Below, one piece after another: positions 1 through 7,004 of a DNA stretch of 16,141 nt. The stretch's first letter is position 1. Every line of letters starts with the position of its first letter. The notes under the pieces were generated by a model. It saw only the letters and a list, made by a program, of their open reading frames with translations, had not been told where the DNA came from and made no database searches. Source of the stretch: Methanobrevibacter sp. (GTDB lineage Archaea; Methanobacteriota; Methanobacteria; Methanobacteriales; Methanobacteriaceae); NCBI GenBank assembly GCA_009777005.1, contig WRMT01000028.1, positions 1 to 16,141 of the forward strand, given 5' to 3'. Position numbers and translations under genes: made by a program.

Positions 1-228
1 TTTTTAATTGTTTTCATTAACATTACCCTTTAATGTTTTATTTTAATCATTTATATAAATTTTAAATTTTATTTTTAATTTTTTTTTTTTTTTTTTTTAT
101 CATTTGTGCTATTTTTTATACTTTTTAGCTAATATTTCTCAGCTAATAATTTTTCTAATAATGAATACCTAATCTTTGTGAATGTTTATCCCATTTTGTA
201 TCCTACAAAGATATTTTTGCTTTTTTAC

Positions 229-337
229 TCTCTATTTTTATTTAAAAATTATTCATTGGATTGTTTTTATTTAATTAGCTAGGTTCTCTATTTTTATTTA
301 AAAATTATTTATTGGATTGTTTTTATTTAATTAGCTA
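229..337. repeat. 53-bp direct repeat, two copies 56 bp apart
   Basis: Copy one is 229-281 and copy two is 285-337. They begin TCTCTATTTTTATTTAAAAA and end TTTTTATTTAATTAGCTA. They differ at one place (C254 versus T310) and are separated by three bases. The near identity suggests a recent local duplication. No coding frame or known element is associated with it. Confidence 0.9.
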
Positions 338-348
338 TATAAACAGTT

Positions 349-373
349 TTTATCTTAATTGATTTAAGATAAA
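349..373. other. Hairpin, 10-bp stem with 5-nt loop
   Basis: TTTATCTTAA (349-358) pairs perfectly with TTAAGATAAA (364-373) across a 5-nt loop, directly after the second 53-bp repeat. It is not followed by a U-rich tract on either strand, so it is not a standard terminator. The stem is very AT-rich and may be weak. Function unknown. Confidence 0.6.
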
Positions 374-417
374 TAACTTTCTACTATTTCTCAATGGAGT
401 TATCCTAATAATATGAA

Positions 418-442
418 TTCAAGTGATATTTTTTCATTTGAA
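418..442. other. Hairpin, 9-bp stem with one wobble pair
   Basis: TTCAAGTGA (418-426) can pair with TCATTTGAA (434-442) around a T-rich 7-nt loop, with one G-U wobble. It lies about 45 bp after the 349-373 hairpin. It could be a terminator or processing signal for something off the left edge, or chance in AT-rich DNA. Confidence 0.4.
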
Positions 443-910
443 AATATGTCTTATTACTTTAATATCATAAGAAAAATTTAAATACTCTGACACCATAATT
501 AATTAAAAGAGATGGTTTTTTATTATTTATCATATTATTAAATCATCTTTTTGCTATTTAAACTTTATAAAATGCTTTTCACGGAAATAACTTTATTAAT
601 ATCTCACTATCTGATTCAACTTAGTGAGTTTTTGATAACTAAAAAAACAATCCTTTCAAAAAAACTTTCAACAAAAAAACATCAACACAATGGGCATATA
701 CAAGTAAACGCGATTCCATCAAACTTAAGTTCTTCAAACCAACCAAAGCTCCTTATCTAAGCCAACTAAACTTTAAAAAATATTCTTTTTTTTAAACACA
801 TCCTTTGGCTAATATGAAACATACTATTAATACAAAAAATAACCAATTATTATAAAAATTATGGTAGGACATTGAACACTAAGAGAAAACATCATAAAAA
901 TTTTAAAAGG

Positions 911-1155
911 GTTAGATGTGTAGTTAAACATAAAACATGAAGATATTAATTTTTAAAAAGTTAGATATGTAAAATAACATAAAACATGAAGATATTAATT
1001 TTAAAAAGGTTAGATGTGTAGTTAAACATAAAACATGAAGATATTAATTTTAAAAAGGTTAGATGTGTAGTTAAACATAAAACATGAAGATATTAATTTT
1101 AAAAAGGTTAAATGTGTAGTTAAACATAAAACAAGACGATATTGATTAAAAAAAA
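911..1155. repeat. 49-bp tandem repeat array, five copies, immediately upstream of the beta-helix gene
   Basis: Copies start at 911, 960, 1009, 1058 and 1107, an exact 49-bp period. Each begins GTTAGATGTGTAGTTAAACA and ends in a TTTTAAAAA(G) tract. Copy two is the most diverged near its start, and copy five diverges at its end. The array stops about 10 bp before the start codon at 1165, so it occupies the expected promoter and leader. Because 49 is not a multiple of three, no long frame crosses it. However, four copies carry an 11-codon frame (937-972, 986-1021, 1035-1070, 1084-1119) reading MKILILKRLDV or a close variant, always closed by TAA or TAG. None has a Shine-Dalgarno sequence. Head-to-tail copies without spacers rule out CRISPR. 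Confidence 0.95.
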
Positions 1156-1164
1156 CTGATTATT

Positions 1165-2655
1165 ATGAAAAATAAAATTATTTTAGCTATTTTTGCATTT
1201 TTAATATTTTGTACAATAGGTTCCATTTCACCTGCTGAGGCAAATGATGTTTTTAATTTTGGTGATATTCCACTTGAAGATTCTACTTTTAATTTAAATG
1301 ATGCTTTTCCAATTGACGATTTTACTTTTAATTCAATTAATAATGTTCCAGTTAAAAGTGGTACTGTTAATTCAAATAAAATTCTTCCTACTAAAAGTCC
1401 TACTTTTTCTTCGAATGACGGTTCTCCAGTTAAATTAACAGGAAGTAAATCATCATATGGAGTTAATAAAAATTATAAAACTCCTCAGGTTGCAGTTAAT
1501 ACAAAAAAAGCTATTAAAATCACTCCTAAAACTAATCCAACTGATGATAAAATATCAAAATATACTACTCTCAATAAATACACTAAAAATTATTATACTT
1601 TAATGAGTATTATGACCAAATTTGAAAAATCTGGTGGAGGCACAGTAATTTTGACAAAAGGAACTTATACTATAACCAATTCGGTTGCTGTTCCTTCTAA
1701 TGTTAATATAATATTGGAAAATGGAGTCACTATTAAAAAAGGCACAAAAACTGGAACTTCAAGATTTCCAGCAGCTAAATCCATGTTTCAGCTAGTGCCA
1801 CCTAGCAAAATTCAAAAAAATTCTGTGTATGGAAAATATAATGGTGTGTCTAATGTAAATATTATTGGCAAAGGATCTAGTACCTTTGACTTAGGATATT
1901 CTAATGGTGCCCATGGGATTGCAGTTGGACACAATAAAAATGTAAAGATACAAGGTATAACATTTAAAAATTTAAATGGTGGTCACTTCATTGAAGTTAC
2001 TGCTTCAAATAAGGTCTCTATCAGTAACTGTAAATTTTTAAGTTCTAAAGCTTCTAGTAAGCTAAAAGCTGAGGCAATTAACCTTGATACTCCAGATAAA
2101 AATACTAAAGGTTTTCCATATGTATGGTCAAAACAGGACAGAACTCCTAATAAAAATGTAGTAATTGAAAATAATGTTTTTAAAAATTTAGATAAGTCTA
2201 TTGGCACACATAAATACTCACAAGATAAGTATCAAGGGAAATATGTGGTAAATAAAGGACAAAGGTATCATACTGGAATAGTTATCAAAAACAATGAAAT
2301 AACTAACATGAGGGCCGATGCAATATGTATATTGAATTGGAAAGATTCTCAAATTATTAATAATAATATCAAAAACGTTCCAAAAAATTCAAATAATTAT
2401 AGGGGAGTACGTGTAACTGGAGTCAATATTAGTATTAAATACAATAAATTTGACAATATGATGCGTCCAATACAATTTTTACCTATAAAGAATGTTAATG
2501 AAGGGTCAATGTATTCTATAACATACTGTACTTTAACAAGCCAAAATGAAAATGATCTCAGATATAATTTATGCTCAAATTTAGGTGAATATTATACACG
2601 GATTAATAATAATTTAGGTTCAATAACCTCAAAAAGAATACCTGTTTTCATTTAA
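1165..2655 (+). CDS. Exported right-handed parallel beta-helix (pectate-lyase-like) surface protein
   Basis: The protein has 496 residues. Residues 1-26 form a signal peptide: Lys-rich start, hydrophobic core and an AEA cleavage site before Asn27, so it should be exported. Residues 28-92 are five 13-residue repeats. Residues about 133-192 match the N-terminal cap of pectate-lyase-like proteins (SGGGTVILTKGTYTI, then VPSNVNIILENGVTIKKG). From about 220 to 470, ladders such as NVKIQGITFKNLNGGHFIEV, KVSISNCKF, NVVIENNVFKNL and GIVIKNNEITNM are typical beta-helix coils. An IGTH motif and the AEAINLD stretch recall secreted polysaccharide-acting or adhesin beta-helix proteins. I see no C-terminal membrane helix or pseudomurein-binding repeat, so anchoring is unexplained. 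It could be a polysaccharide lyase or hydrolase, or a binding protein; no catalytic set is obvious. Its leader is the 49-bp array, and the ribosome binding site is weak. Confidence 0.85.
   Translation: MKNKIILAIFAFLIFCTIGSISPAEANDVFNFGDIPLEDSTFNLNDAFPIDDFTFNSINNVPVKSGTVNSNKILPTKSPTFSSNDGSPVKLTGSKSSYGVNKNYKTPQVAVNTKKAIKITPKTNPTDDKISKYTTLNKYTKNYYTLMSIMTKFEKSGGGTVILTKGTYTITNSVAVPSNVNIILENGVTIKKGTKTGTSRFPAAKSMFQLVPPSKIQKNSVYGKYNGVSNVNIIGKGSSTFDLGYSNGAHGIAVGHNKNVKIQGITFKNLNGGHFIEVTASNKVSISNCKFLSSKASSKLKAEAINLDTPDKNTKGFPYVWSKQDRTPNKNVVIENNVFKNLDKSIGTHKYSQDKYQGKYVVNKGQRYHTGIVIKNNEITNMRADAICILNWKDSQIINNNIKNVPKNSNNYRGVRVTGVNISIKYNKFDNMMRPIQFLPIKNVNEGSMYSITYCTLTSQNENDLRYNLCSNLGEYYTRINNNLGSITSKRIPVFI
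1246..1440 (+). repeat. 39-bp in-frame repeat encoding five 13-residue units
   Basis: Residues 28-92 of the exported protein split into five 13-residue units: DVFNFGDIPLEDS, TFNLNDAFPIDDF, TFNSINNVPVKSG, TVNSNKILPTKSP and TFSSNDGSPVKLT. Proline recurs at residues 36, 49, 62, 75 and 88, with a T-F-N/S pattern opening units two to five. The charge drifts from acidic in the first two units to basic in the later ones. It lies between the signal peptide and the beta-helix, and is probably a flexible linker or wall-contact segment. Confidence 0.85.
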
Positions 2656-3603
2656 TAAATTTAAAACCAAAGAACAATCGTTTTTGCTTAGAAATTTATA
2701 GAGAGGTTAATACTTTTAAAAAATTTATTACTTCCTCATTTTATTTTAATAAATGTAGGTTTTAATGAATATTTTTAATGTATCTCTCTAAAAAATCTTT
2801 ATAGCTAGAGAAGAAATTTTTTGCTTTTTAACGTTTTTAATTTGCTGTGTTATCCTAATATAACTGTTACTTCTTAAATATTTAAGACTGTAAAAAATAC
2901 ATTTAAATAAACTGTTTTTTCTTTTTTCTTTTTTTCTGATTCCTCGATATAAGTATAGTAAGTACTAGCCCTATTTTTTTTCATTAATTGAAAAAATTCT
3001 ATATAGTGCTAACATATGTTTTGATTTTAATTTATAAATAAAAATTTTATTATTCTAGTAAAATATTTATATTATAATCTTTTTAAAGTTGTATTTTTCA
3101 TATTTAAAGTTTAAAAATTATATATTTAATAAGTAATTCACTTATAATTAAATTTTTAAGTTTATAACTATTTCTATATCATATTATATAATTTAAATAA
3201 TTTTTATCAGATTTAATTTTTTAATAAAATATAAAAAGATAATTGTAGGAAATTATAGAAATTTAGTTATAAATTATGCTAAGCAATATAATTACTCTTA
3301 TTTCTTTAAAAACTTTTTAATACTTCTTAATTATCTTAAAATTGATATTTTTTCCTTTTAAATATTTTTAAATTTTATAATTCCTTAACATGTTTTTAAA
3401 AATAATTAAAAGGATTGTAAATCTTATTTAATATCATAATATTCTTTGGAAATATGAAGGAGATGATTTAATAACCCATAACTCTTTTTTCATAATTTTC
3501 ATTACCAAATGCTCTTTGTCACTCATTAAAAAATCTATTTAACTATTTATCTTCCTTTTTTAATTTTTCAACCATTTAAAGAAATATTTTTGCATATGGA
3601 TAA

Positions 3604-3705
3604 CACAGTTATGAACCAACACTGTTAAAGGATGTACAATTGGAGAATCAAATTCAAAATCTGGAACTTGAAGTGTTGTGAACCAACACTGTTAAAAGAT
3701 GTACA
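3604..3705 (+). pseudogene. Relic of a coiled-coil gene tail containing a 27-bp direct repeat
   Basis: The 27-bp sequence at 3612-3638 recurs at 3679-3705 with one mismatch, and both copies encode EPTLLKDVQ, in different frames. The first copy continues as LENQIQNLELEVL and then a stop, a heptad-like leucine pattern. Allowing two one-residue gaps, SYEPTLLKDVQLENQIQN resembles SYQEVELLNEIKELKNKIQR at the C-terminal coiled coil of the glycosyltransferase at 4046-5176. I infer a decayed, partly duplicated tail of a related gene. The match is short, and a two-repeat mini-array by chance is possible. Confidence 0.35.
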
Positions 3706-3901
3706 GTATTTAACCTATTATTATTTTTCCATTTGTATAGACTTTTTTGATTAAAATAGTCATAAAAGGTAAAATTTTATTGCAACAATTTTTTTAAATA
3801 AGATTTAATCAAGTTGTTAGACTAATCTTAATAAAAAATACCTCCCTTGTATTCACATTAAGAAGTTCAAAATTCTAACAAAATAAGTGTGATGTAGCTA
3901 A

Positions 3902-3950
3902 TATAAATAAAAAAATTTAATAAACTAAACACTATAAATAAAAAAATTAA
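3902..3950 (+). promoter_or_regulatory. Tandem TATA-like elements upstream of the first glycosyltransferase
   Basis: TATAAAT followed by seven A and TT occurs at 3902 and again at 3933, 31 bp apart, within a 17-bp shared sequence. Either could act as an archaeal TATA box, giving a leader of roughly 85-120 nt before the ATG at 4046. In DNA this AT-rich the call is weak; the exact duplication is the only reason to single it out. Confidence 0.3.
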
Positions 3951-4045
3951 ATAATACTAAGTAAAATCCTTATGAATATACGGGAAGAATATTTAATTTA
4001 GTGTTTATAACAACCAAAGATTATGAACACATATTTAGTGGTTAT

Positions 4046-5176
4046 ATGAGAAAAATAAAGGTATCTGTTATAGTTCCAGTATATAATTCTGAAAAATATC
4101 TAAAAAAATGTTTAGATAGTCTTATTAATCAAACATTAAGTGAGATTGAAATTATATGTGTCGATGATGGGTCAACAGATGATTCACCTGAAATATTAAG
4201 TTCTTATTCTAGAAAAAATAATAGGATAAAGATAATTACTCAAAAAAATAAAGATGTAGGGGCTGCTCGAAAAACAGGGTTAAAAATAGCTAAGGGTGAA
4301 TATATAGCATTTGTTGATGATGATGATTGGTTAGCTAAAGATTCTTTTGAAAAATTATATAAGAATGCCAAATCTAATGATTCCGATCTTGTGCTGTTTA
4401 AAGCTGTTTTTTATTATCCTAATAATGAATCTTATATTTATCCAAAATCCTTTAATCTTGAACAATATTTTAATGAAGTTAATGATTATGATGATTTTGT
4501 TTTTAAGGCAGAAGACATCAAAAAACAAGTTATGAATGCTTTTTTTGCTCCTTGGTATAAATTTTACAAATCAAAATTTCTGAACAAATATAATTTCTAT
4601 TTTAAAGAGAACATAACCTATCCTGATGTTCCATTCCATGTTCAAGTATTATTAAGAGCTAAACGATTATCTTTTTGTCCTGAAAATTTGTATTTCTATA
4701 GGCGAGATCATCAAGAGTCCATGTTATTAATTTCAAAAAATTCTCCTAGAATATTTGATATTTTTGAAGTAATTGATGAAGTTGAAAGCTTTTTAACTGA
4801 AAATGATTTAATGAAAAAATACAAATTTGAATTTATTCAATTTAAACTAGAACAAATTAATTTTTGGTTTTTAAGATGTGGTAAAAGCTATAGAGATGAA
4901 TATTTTAATAAATCAAAAAAAAATCTTTATGATATGAATTTATCTGAGAATAAGTTGAAAAAATTACCTAAAGCTTATAAAAAAATTTATTTAAATATTG
5001 TTAATTCTAATTCTTATCAGGAAGTTGAGTTATTAAATGAAATTAAAGAATTAAAAAATAAAATTCAACGATGTAAAAATCAAAAAAATAGGCTTGAGAA
5101 AAGAATTAAAAACATAGAATCATCAAATGTTTGGAAACTCTCAAAACAAATTAAAAAACTTATTAAATGGCTTTAA
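4046..5176 (+). CDS. Family 2 glycosyltransferase with C-terminal coiled coil
   Basis: A GT-A fold glycosyltransferase (GT2), expected to move a sugar from a nucleotide-sugar donor to a surface-glycan acceptor in the cytoplasm. From the ATG at 4046 it has 376 residues: VSVIVPVYNSEKYL opens the nucleotide-binding fold, CVDDGSTDDS lies at about 38-47, and DDDD at 91-94 supplies the DxD metal site. The usual ED..F base motif is replaced by PDVPF. Residues about 326-358 form a Lys/Glu-rich coiled coil, followed by SSNVWKLSKQIKK, a basic tail that could touch the membrane. An in-frame GTG at 4001 would add 15 residues. I prefer 4046 because the relatives start just before this strand, although its ribosome site (AGTGGT) is poor. 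Closest relative in the window is the next gene. Donor and acceptor cannot be read from sequence. Confidence 0.85.
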   Translation: MRKIKVSVIVPVYNSEKYLKKCLDSLINQTLSEIEIICVDDGSTDDSPEILSSYSRKNNRIKIITQKNKDVGAARKTGLKIAKGEYIAFVDDDDWLAKDSFEKLYKNAKSNDSDLVLFKAVFYYPNNESYIYPKSFNLEQYFNEVNDYDDFVFKAEDIKKQVMNAFFAPWYKFYKSKFLNKYNFYFKENITYPDVPFHVQVLLRAKRLSFCPENLYFYRRDHQESMLLISKNSPRIFDIFEVIDEVESFLTENDLMKKYKFEFIQFKLEQINFWFLRCGKSYRDEYFNKSKKNLYDMNLSENKLKKLPKAYKKIYLNIVNSNSYQEVELLNEIKELKNKIQRCKNQKNRLEKRIKNIESSNVWKLSKQIKKLIKWL

Positions 5177-5462
5177 AACATTTTTTTCTAAAAAATTAAT
5201 TAAATATAAATATGACTTATTAAAAATTAATTAGAAATTTAGTACTTATATTAGGTTTTTGGAAATAATCTATTGTAATTCTATCTAGTTTATATTTTAA
5301 ATTTAAATCCTTAATATTTAAGATATTAACATTTAAAGAAAGAAAATATAAAAAATATTGTATAAAAATTAGCTAAGGAATATTTCAGTTAGAAAATGAG
5401 TATAAAATACTTTTTTGTTTTTTTTAACCATTAATTGATAAAATTGATGTATCTTGTTAAGA

Positions 5463-5468
5463 AGAGGT
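5463..5468 (+). promoter_or_regulatory. Ribosome binding site that fixes the start at 5474
   Basis: AGAGGT lies five bases before the ATG at 5474. Upstream in-frame starts (TTG at 5435, ATG at 5447) have no such sequence, and they would add residues absent from the paralogues. Confidence 0.75.
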
Positions 5469-5473
5469 TTTTC

Positions 5474-6712
5474 ATGAAATCCACGAAAATATCAGTAATT
5501 ATTCCAGTATATAATTCTGAAAACTATATTGAACAATGTTTAGAAAGTATTCTTAATCAAACATTAGAAGATATAGAAATAATTTGTGTTGATGATGGTT
5601 CTACTGATAATTCACTTGATATATTGGAAAAATATGCTAGTGAAGATGATAGAATCATTATAATAGCTAATGAACATAAAGGATCTGGAGCAGCTAGAAA
5701 TTCTGGATTGAAAATAGCTAAAGGAGAATATATATCATTTATAGATTCTGATGATTGGATTGAGTTAAATACTTTTGAAGAACTTTATGGGGTTGGGAAA
5801 CCTAAAGATGTAGACATGGTTTTTTTCAAGATGCTTAATTATGATGAAAAAAACGATGAACTTTATAATTCGGATTATTATGATTTTGCATGCATAAAAA
5901 AGTTTTTTACAGGTTTAACTTATGATTTCCATGATTTTAGAGATAAACTCTTTCATATTGCTGTTTCTCCTTGTAATAAATTATATAAACGAAGTTTTTT
6001 AGAAAGAATAAGTTCTAAATTCCCTGAAGGATTAATTTTTGAAGACAACCCTTTTTTCTATCATAACATCTTAAATGCTAAAAAAGTGTTATTACATGAT
6101 AAATACTTCTATTTTAGACGAAGGAGAAATAATTCTGTTATGTCCTCCCTTGATACTAATCATTTTGATATTATTCCAATAGCTAATGAAATAATTAATG
6201 TTTTTAAAAATAATAATCTTTTTGAAGAATTTAAGAGAAGTCTTTTGAATAAAAAAATAGTTTTAATTAAAAATCTTGTATTTGAGAAATTGGATGAAAA
6301 ATACCAGAAAAAGTTTTTTGAAAAGATTGTAAAAGATTTTAATGGGATTTCTAAAGATTCCAATCAGAGGACAGACTATTTTTCTAATTTAAATCGAAGG
6401 AATTTACTTTTTTATTTAAATATATCGGAATCAAGATCTTTCACTGAGTTTACTATGTTAAATAATATTTCAAATTTGACAATTGATAATAATAATCTTA
6501 AAAATGAAATTAAATCTATTAAAAGAGAAATTAAATCTGTTAAAAAAGAAAATAAAGTTATTAAAAAGAGAAACAAGTGGTTTAAAGAAAATAATACTAT
6601 TATTAAGGAGAAAAATAAAGGTTTGAAAGATAAAATTGAGCTAATGGAACAGTCTAATAGTTGGAAAATAACCAAACCTATTCGTATAATTACAAGGCTT
6701 TTTAAAAATTAA
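5474..6712 (+). CDS. Family 2 glycosyltransferase with long C-terminal coiled coil
   Basis: GT2 enzyme of 412 residues beginning MKSTKISVIIPVYNSENY, with CVDDGSTDNS at about 38-47, SGAARNSGLKIAKGEYISF at about 71-89, and DSDD at 91-94 as the metal-binding DxD. FEDNPFF carries the usual ED catalytic-base pair. Residues about 326-393 are a long Lys/Asn/Glu-rich coiled coil, ending in SNSWKITKPIR (394-404) and a short basic tail. This coiled coil plus S-x-S-W-K-[IL]-T ending also occurs in bacterial surface-polysaccharide glycosyltransferases, and probably mediates oligomer or membrane contact. N-terminal similarity to the genes at 4046, 7005 and 10429 indicates local duplication. It stands alone, with gaps of about 295 bp on each side. 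The sugar transferred is unknown. Confidence 0.88.
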   Translation: MKSTKISVIIPVYNSENYIEQCLESILNQTLEDIEIICVDDGSTDNSLDILEKYASEDDRIIIIANEHKGSGAARNSGLKIAKGEYISFIDSDDWIELNTFEELYGVGKPKDVDMVFFKMLNYDEKNDELYNSDYYDFACIKKFFTGLTYDFHDFRDKLFHIAVSPCNKLYKRSFLERISSKFPEGLIFEDNPFFYHNILNAKKVLLHDKYFYFRRRRNNSVMSSLDTNHFDIIPIANEIINVFKNNNLFEEFKRSLLNKKIVLIKNLVFEKLDEKYQKKFFEKIVKDFNGISKDSNQRTDYFSNLNRRNLLFYLNISESRSFTEFTMLNNISNLTIDNNNLKNEIKSIKREIKSVKKENKVIKKRNKWFKENNTIIKEKNKGLKDKIELMEQSNSWKITKPIRIITRLFKN

Positions 6713-6809
6713 ACTGAATTAATATGAAAATATAAAGATTGAAATTGTATTTTTTAGTAAGATAAGGAAATATAGTATTTTTTTGATTATTGAAGAATTA
6801 TACTCTATT

Positions 6810-6827
6810 TTGCTAATTATTTAGCAA
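6810..6827 (+). terminator. Possible hairpin terminator after the second glycosyltransferase
   Basis: TTGCTAA (6810-6816) and TTAGCAA (6821-6827) form a perfect 7-bp stem with a 4-nt loop, followed by TTTTAATG. It lies about 100 bp past the stop at 6712. The stem is short and AT-rich, so this is tentative. Confidence 0.35.
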
Positions 6828-6837
6828 TTTTAATGTT

Positions 6838-6891
6838 ATTATTTTAATTATTATTTTAATTATTTTAATTATTATTTTAATTATTTTAATT
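6838..6891. repeat. Short AT-only tandem repeat, 21-bp unit
   Basis: ATTATTTTAATT (6838-6849) is followed by two identical 21-bp units (6850-6870 and 6871-6891), each built from ATTATTTTAATT plus ATTTTAATT. It contains no G or C. It sits in the 292-bp gap before the third glycosyltransferase and may simply be replication slippage. Confidence 0.85.
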
Positions 6892-6992
6892 ATTTTTTTG
6901 GTACAGATTAAAATAAATTTATTTATAATTATTCCCTGTTTAAAAGCTAATTAAAATATTATCTGATAAAAATAATTAATTTTATAAGTATT

Positions 6993-6998
6993 AAGGTG
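6993..6998 (+). promoter_or_regulatory. Ribosome binding site for the gene at 7005
   Basis: AAGGTG is placed six bases before ATG 7005. The same AAGGTG with the same spacing precedes the glycosyltransferase at 10429, evidence that the two genes share an ancestral start region. Confidence 0.75.
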
Positions 6999-7004
6999 CA
7001 ATAA

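Larger units (their letters stand above)
1..910. other. Long AT-rich non-coding stretch with small repeats and hairpins
   Basis: I accept no gene here. It holds an uninterrupted run of 20 T at 79-98, a 53-bp direct duplication (229-281 and 285-337), and inverted repeats at 349-373 and 418-442. A weak terminator-like patch lies near 509-550, where a purine-rich GAGATGG is followed by a T run. A 69-codon frame at 551-760 opens on TTG, has no ribosome binding site and resembles nothing I know. The part around 681-760 is richer in G+C (about 36% by hand count) than its surroundings. On the minus strand it reads as short protein-like but stop-broken segments, so it may be a decayed gene scrap. Confidence 0.6.
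2656..4045. other. Long non-coding gap with gene relics
   Basis: I find no intact gene. T-rich patches follow the beta-helix gene stop (for example around 2815-2830) and may terminate its transcript, but I find no convincing GC stem. A strong SD-like AAGGAGATGAT at 3457-3467 leads only to a five-codon frame closed by TAA, so it is likely chance or a relic. Relic coding sequence with a 27-bp duplication lies at 3604-3705. Two TATA-like repeats lie at 3902-3950, ahead of the first glycosyltransferase. Confidence 0.55.

Noticed and set aside
551..760. 69-codon + strand open frame
   Set aside because: It opens on TTG without a ribosome binding site, has no recognisable motif, and lies over a segment whose minus strand looks equally protein-like. 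More likely chance or relic sequence than a gene.
911..1155. CRISPR array candidate
   Set aside because: Units are contiguous 49-mers without unique spacers, and no cas genes are nearby. It is a tandem repeat.
3457..3467. Strong SD-like AAGGAGATGAT
   Set aside because: The only nearby frame is five codons long and closed by TAA; nothing is translated from it that I can support.
3612..3705. Two-repeat CRISPR remnant (27-bp repeat, 40-bp spacer)
   Set aside because: The geometry fits, but both copies translate to the same peptide and continue into coiled-coil-like sequence, which favours a coding relic. Two copies are too few for a CRISPR call.
4001..4045. GTG start at 4001 for the first glycosyltransferase
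   Set aside because: It would add 15 residues not seen in the paralogues, and has no better ribosome site than the ATG at 4046. It remains possible.
5435..5473. TTG or ATG starts upstream of 5474
   Set aside because: AGAGGT sits at proper spacing only for ATG 5474, which also matches paralogue N-termini.
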